This document shows, piece by piece, positions 41,401 to 50,227 of a stretch of DNA of 64,000 bases (positions are counted from its first letter, which is position 1; each line of letters opens with the position of its first letter). The translations under genes and the position numbers were made by a program. The notes below the pieces were generated by a model, which worked only from the letters and a program-made list of their open reading frames with translations, searched no databases and was not told where the DNA came from. Origin of the DNA: 2-02-FULL-55-14 sp964473365 (GTDB lineage Bacteria; Bacteroidota; Ignavibacteria; UBA10030); assembly GCA_964473365.1 (NCBI GenBank), contig CAYYOV010000004.1:1-64000 (forward strand), read 5' to 3'.

Positions 41401-42642
41401 TCACCCTTGCAGCAACCGGTCCAATGAGACGTCCTTCTCCTCGCCAGTCGACATATTCTTGAGGCGACCCGAGCCAGTAGCGAGTTCGCGTTCACCGACG
41501 ACGATTACCTGCTCGGCTCGCAAACGATTGGCTTCGCGCATCTGGGCCTTCACGCTTCGCGACAGATGGTCGACTTCGACGGCAACTCCGCGGGACCGGA
41601 GCGTGTAGGCCGTCCGGAATGCCCACCGGCGTGAGGCCTCATCCATGGCCACAATGTAGAGTACCGGCCCAGGATCGGGGAACGTCCGTCCGCTCTTTTC
41701 GAGCACCATCAACAGCCGTTCGATGCCGGCCGCGAACCCCACGCCCGGGGTCGGCTTGCCGCCGAGTTCTTCGACCAGCAGGTCGTAGCGACCACCGCCG
41801 GCCAGGGCGTCCTGCGAGCCGAGCGCCGTGCTGGTGATCTCGAACGCGGTCTTCGTATAGTAATCGAGGCCGCGGACGAGACGCGGATCGACCTCGAACG
41901 GGATGCCGAGCAGCTCGAGATGCGATATCACGCTTGCGGCATGCAGCCGGCAGTTCTCACACAGATGATCGCGAAGCAGGGGCGCATGTTCGGTGGCACG
42001 GTGGTCACGCTCGTCCTTCGAATCGAGCACACGCATCGGGTTCTGGTCGAGCCGTTTCTGGCTGTCCTCGGAAAGCTGATCGCGGAACGGGAGCAGTGCA
42101 GCTCGCAGCAGGTCCTTGTACCGAGGGCGGCAATCCTGGCAACCCACGGAGTTTACCTTGACGGCGAACTCGCTCAGACCGAGCGCCTGATAGACACGCA
42201 AGGGGAGCGCGATCATCTCGACGTCGAGAGCCGGCGAAGGGGAGCCCAACGCTTCAGCGCCGAACTGGTGGAATTGGCGAAGGCGGCCGGCTTGCGGACG
42301 TTCCTGCCGGAACATCGGCCCGATGTAGTAGACCTTGACGAGCGGTTGTTGTTCGCCCAGGCTCTCCTGAATGTACGACCTCAGGACTGCGGCGGTCCCT
42401 TCCGGGCGGAGGGTCAGACTTTCCTCACCCCGATCGCGGAAGGTGTACATCTCTTTGCTCACGATATCTGTGAGTTCTCCGATGCTACGCGAGAACAATC
42501 CGGTAGGCTCGAAGACCGGCGTGCGGATCTCCTGATAGCGGAAATCCTGCATGACACGCCGCACGGTCTGCTCCACTGCATGCCATGCGGGGGCCTCCGC
42601 GGGCAGCATATCGCGGGTGCCTTTGACGCTCCGGAATTTCAT
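41401..42642 (-). CDS. hisS: Histidyl-tRNA synthetase
   Basis: Class II synthetase charging tRNA-His. Motif 1 region (FRYQEIRTPVFEPTGLFSRS), motif 2 with LRPEGTAAVLRSYI, the His-specific LVRGLDYYTKTAFEI, and motif 3 in GGKPTPGVGFAAGIERLL are all present, as is the C-terminal anticodon-binding domain. 413 aa. It lies 18 bases downstream of ptsN. A tRNA-His gene was not seen in the window. Confidence 0.97.
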   Translation of the reverse strand: MKFRSVKGTRDMLPAEAPAWHAVEQTVRRVMQDFRYQEIRTPVFEPTGLFSRSIGELTDIVSKEMYTFRDRGEESLTLRPEGTAAVLRSYIQESLGEQQPLVKVYYIGPMFRQERPQAGRLRQFHQFGAEALGSPSPALDVEMIALPLRVYQALGLSEFAVKVNSVGCQDCRPRYKDLLRAALLPFRDQLSEDSQKRLDQNPMRVLDSKDERDHRATEHAPLLRDHLCENCRLHAASVISHLELLGIPFEVDPRLVRGLDYYTKTAFEITSTALGSQDALAGGGRYDLLVEELGGKPTPGVGFAAGIERLLMVLEKSGRTFPDPGPVLYIVAMDEASRRWAFRTAYTLRSRGVAVEVDHLSRSVKAQMREANRLRAEQVIVVGERELATGSGRLKNMSTGEEKDVSLDRLLQG

Positions 42643-42660
42643 TAAGGCTCTGGTGTTGGA

Positions 42661-43131
42661 TCAGGCGTCGGCATACGCCGCTTCTTCGTCCCGGAACATT
42701 CCAAGGACAGTCGCGGTATCCGGCGCGTCGAGGAGCTTCTTTCGGAACTCCTCTTTGTTCATCAGGCGGGAAATACGGCTCAACAGCTTGATATGCGGAC
42801 CGACCATGGTGTCGCGCCCGACGAGCAGAAAGACCAACCGGACCGGCTGGTCGTCGAGCGATTGGTAGTCGATCGGCTGGGCGGTCACCGCGAACGCGGC
42901 GACGATATCTGACACGGCGTCGGTCTTCCCGTGAGGGACCGCAAACCCCGATCCGACGCCCGTGGACATGATCTTTTCACGGTCAAAGATCGCCTTCCGC
43001 ATGCGCTCTTTGTCGAGCACGCGGTCCGACGAAGCCGCCAACTCGATCATCGCGTTGATGACCTCGTCCTTCGTCGTTCCGGCGAGATTGACCCTGACGG
43101 ACCGCTCCGTCAGAATATCAGTGATCTTCAT
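42661..43131 (-). CDS. ptsN: PTS IIA-like nitrogen-regulatory protein
   Basis: EIIA-Ntr/fructose-type IIA domain, normally phosphorylated on a histidine and used in regulation. The active His is in GSGFAVPHGKTDAV, and VRLVFLLVGRDTMVGPHIKLLSRISRLM is the family pattern. The ATG at 43131 (MKITDILTE, with CGGAG upstream) is chosen; the longer frame to 43206 lacks family similarity and crosses a promoter-like TATAGA at 43175-43180. 156 aa. It precedes hisS by 18 bases. EI-Ntr and NPr partners are not in the window. Confidence 0.9.
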   Translation of the reverse strand: MKITDILTERSVRVNLAGTTKDEVINAMIELAASSDRVLDKERMRKAIFDREKIMSTGVGSGFAVPHGKTDAVSDIVAAFAVTAQPIDYQSLDDQPVRLVFLLVGRDTMVGPHIKLLSRISRLMNKEEFRKKLLDAPDTATVLGMFRDEEAAYADA

Positions 43132-43260
43132 TCCAACTCCGGTTGAAGGAGGCTCCCCGCGAGGGCGGGAATCTTCTATAGTGCGCAAAAAATGCCGCAG
43201 AAACAACCGGCCCGAACGACACGGCCCACGAGTTTGAAACTGCTCAGTGCAGCATCCTCG

Positions 43261-45771
43261 TCATTCAGACTCGATCCATGACCGGACCTTGGCCTCGTAC
43301 TCATTGCTCAGTCGCTGGGCAGTGGCCAGGTCGGCCGATTCGGCGTTGATGTGGAAGACCGGGCGGGCCCTGTCGGGATTAAGCAGAACGGAGGTATGCG
43401 CGCCGGCGTGAGGCGGAAAGATCTTCACGCCCTCGACGAGCTGACGGGGCATCCCCTCCGTCTCTTTCATCAAATGCCGCATCACGCGTCCTTTGGCATG
43501 CCATGGACACGGGACGTTGCGCTTCACGAACGTGAGTCGTGGCACCATTCCGTCGAGCTCGCCGAGTTTGTGCTTTGCGATGGCCATACATTCCATCAGT
43601 TTGGCGACGGAGTACATCGCGTCCGACGCGAACAGGAATTCGGGGAAGATGAATCCTCCCTTCGTTCCGCCGACGAACAGGTGGGCCTTTGAAGAAGCGG
43701 CATCCATCAGGGCAAGGTGGCTGTCGGGCGTCCGGACCACCTCCACGTGATGCTCTGCGGCAACGAGATCGAGCTCGCCCGACGCCGAGACCGGCACAGC
43801 AACTTTCTTCATCTCCGGATGGCACATCGCCATGTATTTCGTCATGAGCGTCAACATTCGGTCGCTGTCGATGGAGACCCCATGCTCATCGACGACGAAG
43901 ATCTTCTCGGCTCCCGCATCGAGCATAATGCCCACGTCGTATCGGAGCGAGGTCACGACGTAGGACAGCTGGCGGACCGACTCGTCGAACTGTTCCTTCG
44001 TGCGCGTCAGCTTCGCGGCATCGAGATAGGCGTTGAGCGCGACGACCTGTACGTTCATGTCCCCCAGGATATTGGGGAAGACCGTCGACGCAATCCCGTT
44101 CGAGTAGTCGATCACCAACTTGAGGCCAGAATTGCGGATAACGCCCGTGTTCACGGCGGCGAGGAATCGCTCAACATATGCCTCTGTCGCGCGCTCCGGG
44201 AAGTGGATCGTGCCGACCCGGTCATAGACCGCCCGGGGGAAGTCCTCCCCGAAGAAGAGCCGCTCGACGGACTTGATCTTGCTCGTCGGCAGATCCTTTC
44301 CGCCGGCATCGAAGAAGATGACGTCCGTATAGCTCTTATCGAACGGTGACTTTCGTACGTGAATGCCGCCTCGTTCTTTGCCCGACATGAGCTCGTGCCG
44401 CACGACGGGTATAGAGGTCGCCCGCAGGTCGGTGACGTGGACGCCCGCAGACATCAAACCAGTCATCATGGCGCGGTTGATCATCCGCGAGACATGGTCG
44501 GAGTCGCGTGACGTGACGACCGACGCACCCTGCCCGACCAATGCACCGAACGCCGCTCCCAGCTTGGCTCCGAACTCGGGATTCATTTCAATGTTCGAGA
44601 GGCCGGTGACGCGCGAATATGTGAACAGATCGCGCAGCCAGCGCTCTTCCCACACGAGACTGCGAGTGACCGTCGAACCTTCCTCCACAGCCTTCTCAGG
44701 CCAGAGCTTGATATTCGACAACAACCGGCTCCGGCGGCCGATGACGCATTGATCGCTGATGAAGACGTTCTCGAGCACCGTAACGTCGTCACCGATGATG
44801 GTCTTGAATCCAATGACGTCCGACGCCAATTCGGCCTTCGCGCCGATCTGGGCACCGCTCCAGATGACGCTGTTCTGGATCACGGCGCCGGGGAGGACCT
44901 CGCAATCATCGCCGATGACCGAGTTCGTCACGCGCGCGTTCGCATGGATGCGCGTGTTGCGACCGATCAAATTCATGCCGACCAGGTTCGAGGGGTCCGT
45001 CTCGATGAGGGACTGATCTCCGGCGTACGTCTCTCCGATCCGTCGGCCTTCGAGCGGAAGACGGACGCGGCCGCGAACGACGTCGAGGTTGGCTTCCTGG
45101 TACTCGTTGAGATTGCCTACATCGCGCCAATAGCCCTCTGCCACATATCCGTACAGCCCCATGTCGCGCTCGAGGAGGATGGGCCAGAGGTTCTTTGAAA
45201 AATCGAACTCCTCCTTCTCGGGTACGAGGTCCATCACATCGGGCTCGAGGATGTAAATGCCCGTGTTGATCGTGTCGCTGAAGACCTCGCCCCATGCCGG
45301 CTTCTCCAGGAACCGGGTGATCTTGCCGTCATCTCTCGTGATGACAACCCCGAACTGCAGCGGATCGGGGACGTGCGTCAGCAGGATGGTCGCTTTTGCC
45401 TTCTTCTTTTCGTGGTACGCGACCGCGGCCGAGAGGTCAAAGTCAGTGAGCACGTCGCCGCTGATGATGATGAATCGTTCGTCCAGGAAGTCCTTTGCGT
45501 TCCGGACGCTTCCGGCGGTGCCGTAGTCGGCGTCGGCCCGCCGATACTGCATATTCACGCCATGCGAACGGCCGTCTCCAAAATGCCCAGCGATGATGTC
45601 GGGCTGGTAGAAGAGTGTGGAGACGATATTGGTGATGCCGTGGCGTTTAAGAAGCGCCACGATATGCTCCATCATCGGCCGGTTGGCCATGGGCACCATC
45701 GGCTTGGGAATATTGCAGGTCAGCGGGCGGAGGCGGGTCCCGAATCCTCCTGCCATGATCACGGCTTTCAT
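43261..45771 (-). CDS. Mannose-1-phosphate guanylyltransferase / phosphomannomutase-like fusion
   Basis: Three-part enzyme for nucleotide-sugar supply. The N-terminal nucleotidyltransferase has the complete activation loop VIMAGGFGTRLRPLT and IPKPMVPMANRPMMEH. A left-handed beta-helix (about residues 245-370, hexapeptide repeats such as VIGDDCEVLPGAVIQNSVI) follows. The C-terminal half has the phosphohexomutase fold, but at the phosphoserine loop, normally TASHNP, it reads RGGIHVRKSPFD (near residue 470), so mutase activity is doubtful. 836 aa. It has its own promoter and diverges from the GAF/GGDEF gene. The GDP-mannose substrate is inferred from the fusion type. Confidence 0.88.
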   Translation of the reverse strand: MKAVIMAGGFGTRLRPLTCNIPKPMVPMANRPMMEHIVALLKRHGITNIVSTLFYQPDIIAGHFGDGRSHGVNMQYRRADADYGTAGSVRNAKDFLDERFIIISGDVLTDFDLSAAVAYHEKKKAKATILLTHVPDPLQFGVVITRDDGKITRFLEKPAWGEVFSDTINTGIYILEPDVMDLVPEKEEFDFSKNLWPILLERDMGLYGYVAEGYWRDVGNLNEYQEANLDVVRGRVRLPLEGRRIGETYAGDQSLIETDPSNLVGMNLIGRNTRIHANARVTNSVIGDDCEVLPGAVIQNSVIWSGAQIGAKAELASDVIGFKTIIGDDVTVLENVFISDQCVIGRRSRLLSNIKLWPEKAVEEGSTVTRSLVWEERWLRDLFTYSRVTGLSNIEMNPEFGAKLGAAFGALVGQGASVVTSRDSDHVSRMINRAMMTGLMSAGVHVTDLRATSIPVVRHELMSGKERGGIHVRKSPFDKSYTDVIFFDAGGKDLPTSKIKSVERLFFGEDFPRAVYDRVGTIHFPERATEAYVERFLAAVNTGVIRNSGLKLVIDYSNGIASTVFPNILGDMNVQVVALNAYLDAAKLTRTKEQFDESVRQLSYVVTSLRYDVGIMLDAGAEKIFVVDEHGVSIDSDRMLTLMTKYMAMCHPEMKKVAVPVSASGELDLVAAEHHVEVVRTPDSHLALMDAASSKAHLFVGGTKGGFIFPEFLFASDAMYSVAKLMECMAIAKHKLGELDGMVPRLTFVKRNVPCPWHAKGRVMRHLMKETEGMPRQLVEGVKIFPPHAGAHTSVLLNPDRARPVFHINAESADLATAQRLSNEYEAKVRSWIESE

Positions 45772-45801
45772 GGTCGATCAGGTCGTTCTGGTAGGTGAGG
45801 C

Positions 45802-45830
45802 AATCTATCGAATTACGGTACCCACCGCAA
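45802..45830 (-). promoter_or_regulatory. Promoter for the guanylyltransferase fusion gene
   Basis: On the minus strand TTGCGG, 17-base spacer, TAGATT followed by G, about 30 bases upstream of the ATG. Confidence 0.55.
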
Positions 45831-45963
45831 GTGATTGCCGCTCAATGAATTGTAAGAAATCGGAACTTCGTTCCTGCCCCGAACGCGCTGAGAATGTGCT
45901 TGAGGCCCTCCGGGTCAAGTGACAATGCCGTGGAGGGGCCTCGACGACCGAAGCTGCGAGTCC

Positions 45964-45992
45964 TTGACTCCGCACCCTTAAATACCTATATT
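45964..45992 (+). promoter_or_regulatory. Promoter for the GAF/GGDEF gene
   Basis: TTGACT, 17-base spacer, TATATT followed by TTC; the best sigma70-like match in the window, 41 bases upstream of the start. Between this and the divergent promoter lies a 9-10-bp inverted repeat (AGGCCCTCC / GGAGGGGCCT, about 45901-45945). Confidence 0.65.
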
Positions 45993-46033
45993 TTCAATGG
46001 CTTAGTGGAACTCTACTGATCCCCAAAGGACCG

Positions 46034-47992
46034 ATGACCGACGCCCGCGGGCTGAGCACATTCCGTTCCTGGATCAAGTCCCTAACGCTCGTGCAGGAAC
46101 TGAGTGTGCTCGCGGGCGTATTTTTGTTTTTTGGGGGATTGGCAGTTGATGCGACGCTGGTGCGGATCACGCTCCTTGCAGCGTCTGCGTCGGCTATTGC
46201 CTACGCCGTTGTCTCGCTTCGAGCGAAACGTTCTTTGAACATCATCGATCCAGACGATCTGCAGCCAGAGCTCACCGAAGAGGAACCGCAACCCCCGATG
46301 GCCAAACTGATCTTCGACGACCTGAGAGATCCCGGTACGGTACGCCGGGAGGATCCGCCGGCCGGATCGGCGCCCCTATCGGCACCGCCCGCGGCCGACC
46401 GTGAGAGCGTGGACATGCTCTCCGCCCCAAGCCGTTCTGAGCCGCCGGTCCGGCAGTATGAGTTCCAGCTTTCGGACTTCTTTGAGGCCGAAGAAGAGCC
46501 GGTCGCAGACGACGGGCCGCGCACGGAATTCCGGTACCTGATGAAGAAAGTGTTGACGGTCATCAAGGATGTCCACTTTGCGCATACGGTCGCGTTGTTC
46601 TGGATCAACCGGGACAAGCAACAGCTGGTCCTCGAAAACCATGTAACGGAAGCGGAGAGCTTCACGCCGAATCGGCGCCAGGAGATCGGCGTCGATGTTG
46701 TGAGCCAGATCGCCACGTCCGGAAAACCGCAGATCCTGACGAGTGTGAACGCCACGAGCCTGCCGGAGATGCTGCCGTACTACGGCGCTTCCGAGCCGGT
46801 TCGGACTTTCGTCGGCGTCCCGATCTTCTACGCGCGGACGATGTTGCCCCCGAAGGAACCCGTCGCCGTATTGACTGTCGACTGCAAGGGGGAAGACGCG
46901 TACGGGCCGGAAACGCTGGCACAGCTTGGACAGTTCACCAAGCTCATCTCGGCGTTGATCCAAAGCTACACCGACAAGTATGACCTCCTGCTTGATTCGG
47001 AGGTCCTCCGGTCGATCACGCGTCTGCGTGAACAGCTGCGCCTGGACTTCACCGTTCACAATACGGTTCGGAGTCTGGTCGAAGAAACATCGCGCGTTGT
47101 GCCATGGGACTACGTCTCGGCCGTCGTGTTCGACGAGAATCGGAAGGTCTGGGTCCTCCAGCACGTCCTGAACCGGATGAACGACCCGTATGTCCCTTCG
47201 GGGCACGAGATCGATCTGCACCGGAGCCTGGCGGGCCAGGTGATCCAGTACAGCGTTCCGAAGATTGTGGACCATCTTGCTTCGGTGAATCTGCCAAGGT
47301 TCTATCCGGCAGAACGCACCGAATCGGCTGGTTCGTTGGTTGCGATCCCGCTCACATCCGTGCGGCGATGCTACGGCGTATTGGTCGTCGAAAGCAAGGA
47401 CGTAAGGACATACAGCGAGTCGGATGCCCGGCTCATTCAGAAGCTGGCCGACACGGCATCGTGGGCGCTTGAGATCCTGACGTTGACCGACGTGGCGACG
47501 AACTTCGTCGCGACGGATGAAGTAACGGGCGTTTCGACACGCCGGCACTTCGTTGACCGGATGCAGGAGGAGGTCCAGCGCTCTGGTGATTTCGCGTCTG
47601 AAGTGGCGCTCGTCATGATCGCGATCGACAATTTGCAGGTGCTGGCCGGAAAATACGGCGGCGAATCTGTCGACGCGGTCCTGGGAGCGATCGGCCGTCT
47701 CATTCGGACGGCCGTGCGACCGTACGACGTTGTCGGGCGGTTTGACACGAATCGATTCGCGGCGCTCCTCGTCGAGACGACGACGAACGAGGCATCGCTG
47801 TGGGCAGAGAAATTGCGCAAGAACGTGGCCGGTCACATCATGAACGTGAACGGAAAAAGCTTTTCCGTCACGATCAGTGTCGGTGTGTCGGGCGCTTCAA
47901 CGGAATTGAGCGACATGGTGTTGCTGGAGAACGCCGATCGCGTATTGAAGAAGGCCGTCGAAGCGGGCGGGAACATCGTCCGCGTCTTCTAG
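46034..47992 (+). CDS. Membrane-anchored GAF protein with degenerate GGDEF domain
   Basis: Signalling protein. Two hydrophobic segments at about residues 20-60 (LSVLAGVFLFFGGLAVDATL) anchor it. A Pro/acidic linker leads to GAF-like domains at about 165-310 and 330-485 (WDYVSAVVFDENRKVW, IPLTSVRRCYGVLVVES). A GGDEF-class fold follows, beginning DEVTGVSTRRHF. Where the active GGDEF motif belongs it reads RFDTNRFAALL (near residue 570), so cyclase activity is very unlikely; it may bind nucleotides or act as an adaptor. 652 aa. It has its own strong promoter. Confidence 0.8.
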   Translation: MTDARGLSTFRSWIKSLTLVQELSVLAGVFLFFGGLAVDATLVRITLLAASASAIAYAVVSLRAKRSLNIIDPDDLQPELTEEEPQPPMAKLIFDDLRDPGTVRREDPPAGSAPLSAPPAADRESVDMLSAPSRSEPPVRQYEFQLSDFFEAEEEPVADDGPRTEFRYLMKKVLTVIKDVHFAHTVALFWINRDKQQLVLENHVTEAESFTPNRRQEIGVDVVSQIATSGKPQILTSVNATSLPEMLPYYGASEPVRTFVGVPIFYARTMLPPKEPVAVLTVDCKGEDAYGPETLAQLGQFTKLISALIQSYTDKYDLLLDSEVLRSITRLREQLRLDFTVHNTVRSLVEETSRVVPWDYVSAVVFDENRKVWVLQHVLNRMNDPYVPSGHEIDLHRSLAGQVIQYSVPKIVDHLASVNLPRFYPAERTESAGSLVAIPLTSVRRCYGVLVVESKDVRTYSESDARLIQKLADTASWALEILTLTDVATNFVATDEVTGVSTRRHFVDRMQEEVQRSGDFASEVALVMIAIDNLQVLAGKYGGESVDAVLGAIGRLIRTAVRPYDVVGRFDTNRFAALLVETTTNEASLWAEKLRKNVAGHIMNVNGKSFSVTISVGVSGASTELSDMVLLENADRVLKKAVEAGGNIVRVF

Positions 47993-48031
47993 GAGCGGAA
48001 TTTATCACAAGCGTTATTGACGGAGTGAGAG

Positions 48032-48226
48032 ATGGCAAAGCAAACCGATTTTGCAGAAAAGGCCAAGAAAGCGTCGGCGGAGAAAGGGTCGAAGTGTCCG
48101 AAGTGCGGTTCGGTCAAGACACCAACTCTGTACGTCAACGCCATGAAGACCGCCGGCGGAACCTACCGGTTCAACCGGCAGCGCGTGCAGATCTGCAAGT
48201 GTAACGAAAAAGAGCTCATCGGCTGA
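48032..48226 (+). CDS. Small zinc ribbon protein
   Basis: 64-aa basic protein starting MAKQTDFAEKAKK, with zinc-ribbon cysteines in KCPKCGSVKTPT and QICKCNEKE. A Lys/Ala-rich helix precedes the ribbon, and VNAMKTAGGTYRFNRQRV separates the pairs. GGAGTGAGAG precedes the ATG. I recall no named family; it resembles small ribosome- or RNA-associated ribbons, without proof. It sits between the GAF protein and deoB. Confidence 0.65.
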   Translation: MAKQTDFAEKAKKASAEKGSKCPKCGSVKTPTLYVNAMKTAGGTYRFNRQRVQICKCNEKELIG

Positions 48227-48267
48227 CACATCCCGGACGATCCCCGTCCCTACCGGTCACACCTCCG

Positions 48268-49449
48268 TTGCAGCGATCACGCGCCATACTGATCGTGCTC
48301 GACGGGGTCGGCATCGGGGAACTCCCCGACGCCGGCGACTTTGGTGACCGGGGTACCAACACGCTCGCCCACGTCGCCACGGCTGTCAACGGATTGCGCC
48401 TCCCCCGCCTCGCATCGCTGGGGCTGGGTCGGTGTGTCCCTGCCGAAGGTGTTGCGGCGGTCGAGCGGCCCACGGCGTGTTTCGGCCGGATGGCTGAACG
48501 CTCCCGCGGCAAGGACAGCACCACGGGACATTGGGAGATCGCCGGGCTTGTTACGGAGCGCGCGTTCCCGACGTACCCGAAGGGATTTCCGGCCGACGTC
48601 ATCGATGCCTTCGTGCAACTGGCGGGCGTCGACGGCGTTCTCGGCAACTGCGTGGCCTCGGGGACGGCGATCATCGAGCAGCTGGGAGATGAGCATGTGC
48701 GAACCGGGAGGCCGATCGTCTACACATCGGCCGACTCGGTGTTCCAGATCGCGGCGCATGAGGAGGTGATCCCTCTTGAGCGGCTGTACGCGATCTGCCG
48801 CGTGACGCGGGAGCGGGTCACCGTCGGTGACCATGCCGTGGGCCGCGTTATTGCAAGGCCATTCGTGGGATCGAGCGGTCAGTACCGGCGCACGACGAAC
48901 CGCCGGGATTTCGCCCTCGTTCCACCGCGGCCGTTGTTGATGGACGTGATCCAGCGTGCGGGCATCAAGACCATCACCGTCGGCAAAGTGGACGACCTGT
49001 TCGCGGCATCCGGAGTTTCGGTGTCGCTTCACACGGCGACGAATGACGAAGGCGTCGATCGCATCGTGGAGCGATTAGAAGCAGAGTCGTCGATGTTCCT
49101 CTGGGCGAACCTAGTCGATTTTGACACGATGTACGGACATCGGCAGGACCCGAAGGGGTTTGCCGGAGCGCTTGAGCGATTCGACGGCCAGTTGGATCGG
49201 ATCCTGTCGGCCCTTCATCCTGGCGACCTGCTGTTGATGACGGCCGATCATGGGAACGACCCGACGGACTCCAGCACGGACCACTCGCGGGAATATGTGC
49301 CGATCTTGGCAAAGGTCGTTGGCGGAGCCTCCGGCATCGACCTCGGAACACGCGCAACGTTCGCCGATGCCGGGGCCACAGTGCTGGAACATCTGCGGGT
49401 GCCGTCCGAGGGTCTGGCCGGGACCAGTTTCTTGTCATCGCTCGTCTGA
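48268..49449 (+). CDS. deoB: Phosphopentomutase
   Basis: Metal-dependent mutase of the alkaline-phosphatase superfamily that interconverts (deoxy)ribose 1- and 5-phosphates in nucleoside salvage. Metal and active-site stretches are LIVLDGVGIGELPDA, RGKDSTTGHWEIAG with the phospho-Thr, VDFDTMYGHRQDPKGF, LMTADHGNDPTD and DHSREYVPIL. 393 aa. The start is the TTG at 48268; no ATG fits. Its TGA is immediately followed by the ATG of the AbrB-like gene. Confidence 0.95.
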   Translation: MQRSRAILIVLDGVGIGELPDAGDFGDRGTNTLAHVATAVNGLRLPRLASLGLGRCVPAEGVAAVERPTACFGRMAERSRGKDSTTGHWEIAGLVTERAFPTYPKGFPADVIDAFVQLAGVDGVLGNCVASGTAIIEQLGDEHVRTGRPIVYTSADSVFQIAAHEEVIPLERLYAICRVTRERVTVGDHAVGRVIARPFVGSSGQYRRTTNRRDFALVPPRPLLMDVIQRAGIKTITVGKVDDLFAASGVSVSLHTATNDEGVDRIVERLEAESSMFLWANLVDFDTMYGHRQDPKGFAGALERFDGQLDRILSALHPGDLLLMTADHGNDPTDSSTDHSREYVPILAKVVGGASGIDLGTRATFADAGATVLEHLRVPSEGLAGTSFLSSLV

Positions 49450-49749
49450 ATGGAACGCGATCCGTCAGCGCCCGTGGTTGTGAGCGTCCGTCCTGACGGT
49501 CGCATTGAACTACCGGCGTCCGTCGTGCGATCGATGGGGTTCGCACCGGGGGACCGGGTGAGCATCCGGGTCTCCGACGCGGCGCTCAGCAAGCGTCTTA
49601 GAGATCTCGGCGTGACCGAAGCTGAGGTCGATGCGATTGCGGACCGGCAGCTTGAAGCGCGGGAGCAGGTCGCCCGCTTCCTGGCCGCCGAAGGTTCGTT
49701 GTCGCGAAGGTCAACATTCCGCGCGCGAGTGAACGCATGGCGCCGGTGA
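49450..49749 (+). CDS. AbrB/SpoVT-type DNA-binding protein, antitoxin-like
   Basis: 99-aa protein whose first half matches the swapped-hairpin AbrB/MazE/VapB fold: VVVSVRPDGRIELPASVV followed by RSMGFAPGDRVSIRV. The second half is helical (LSKRLRDLGVTEAEVDAIA, then a basic end), as in antitoxins that wrap a toxin. Its ATG abuts the deoB TGA with no gap, and its end overlaps the PIN-like gene by 13 bases, the arrangement expected for antitoxin and toxin. No operator palindrome was found because it has no promoter region of its own. Confidence 0.65.
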   Translation: MERDPSAPVVVSVRPDGRIELPASVVRSMGFAPGDRVSIRVSDAALSKRLRDLGVTEAEVDAIADRQLEAREQVARFLAAEGSLSRRSTFRARVNAWRR

Positions 49750-50132
49750 CGTCCAAGGTGGTCGTCGATACGGACCTGCTGATGGAACATGTTTTGGGTC
49801 CGGCGTCGGGCGGGCCTTCACGCCTCCGGCGTCTCATGTCGCAGGCGTTCTGCTACACGACGGTGTTCAATGCCGTTGAAGCCTTTGGGTTGTGTCGCAC
49901 GCAGCAGGAACGGCGCGCGGTCGAGGACTCGATGTCGGCCATGAAGATCCTCGGCTTGAATGCCAAGACCGGAAAGGCGATCGGTGCGATGACGGCGCGG
50001 AGCGGACGGCCTGCCGATCTGCCGGTGCTGGTCGCGGGTCTGTGCCGCGAAAGTCGTCTCCCCCTGGTCACCGGACGTCCGGACCGGTATCGGGGCATGA
50101 AGGGTCTCGAGGTCATCCGCGTGCGGGGCTGA
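49737..50132 (+). CDS. PIN-domain protein, VapC-like
   Basis: 131-aa putative RNase. PIN-type acidic positions can be proposed: Asp in VVVDTDLLMEHV, Glu in TTVFNAVEAFGL, Asp in GRPADLPVLVAGL and Asp in LVTGRPDRYRGM; the last segment ends GLEVIRVRG as in VapC (lvT.d..f..l.gl.v). The match is distant, so activity is unproven. It overlaps the AbrB-like gene by 13 bases and is 95 bases upstream of the primary sigma gene. Confidence 0.6.
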   Translation: MAPVTSKVVVDTDLLMEHVLGPASGGPSRLRRLMSQAFCYTTVFNAVEAFGLCRTQQERRAVEDSMSAMKILGLNAKTGKAIGAMTARSGRPADLPVLVAGLCRESRLPLVTGRPDRYRGMKGLEVIRVRG

Positions 50133-50227
50133 CGCCCGAGAGAGAAACCGGCAGGTGGGTTGAAGCGTTTCACGAAAATGTGCCCGCGCGCGGTCTGACC
50201 GCCGCGGCGGACCATGGAGATCACCCA

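Noticed and set aside
41397..41495. N-terminal extension of the unknown protein after hisS
   Set aside because: It overlaps hisS out of frame, while TTG at 41396 has a good Shine-Dalgarno.
50165..50180. parS-like GTTTCACG sequence upstream of rpoD
   Set aside because: Only one half-site resembles the parS palindrome; the second arm does not match, so it is not called.
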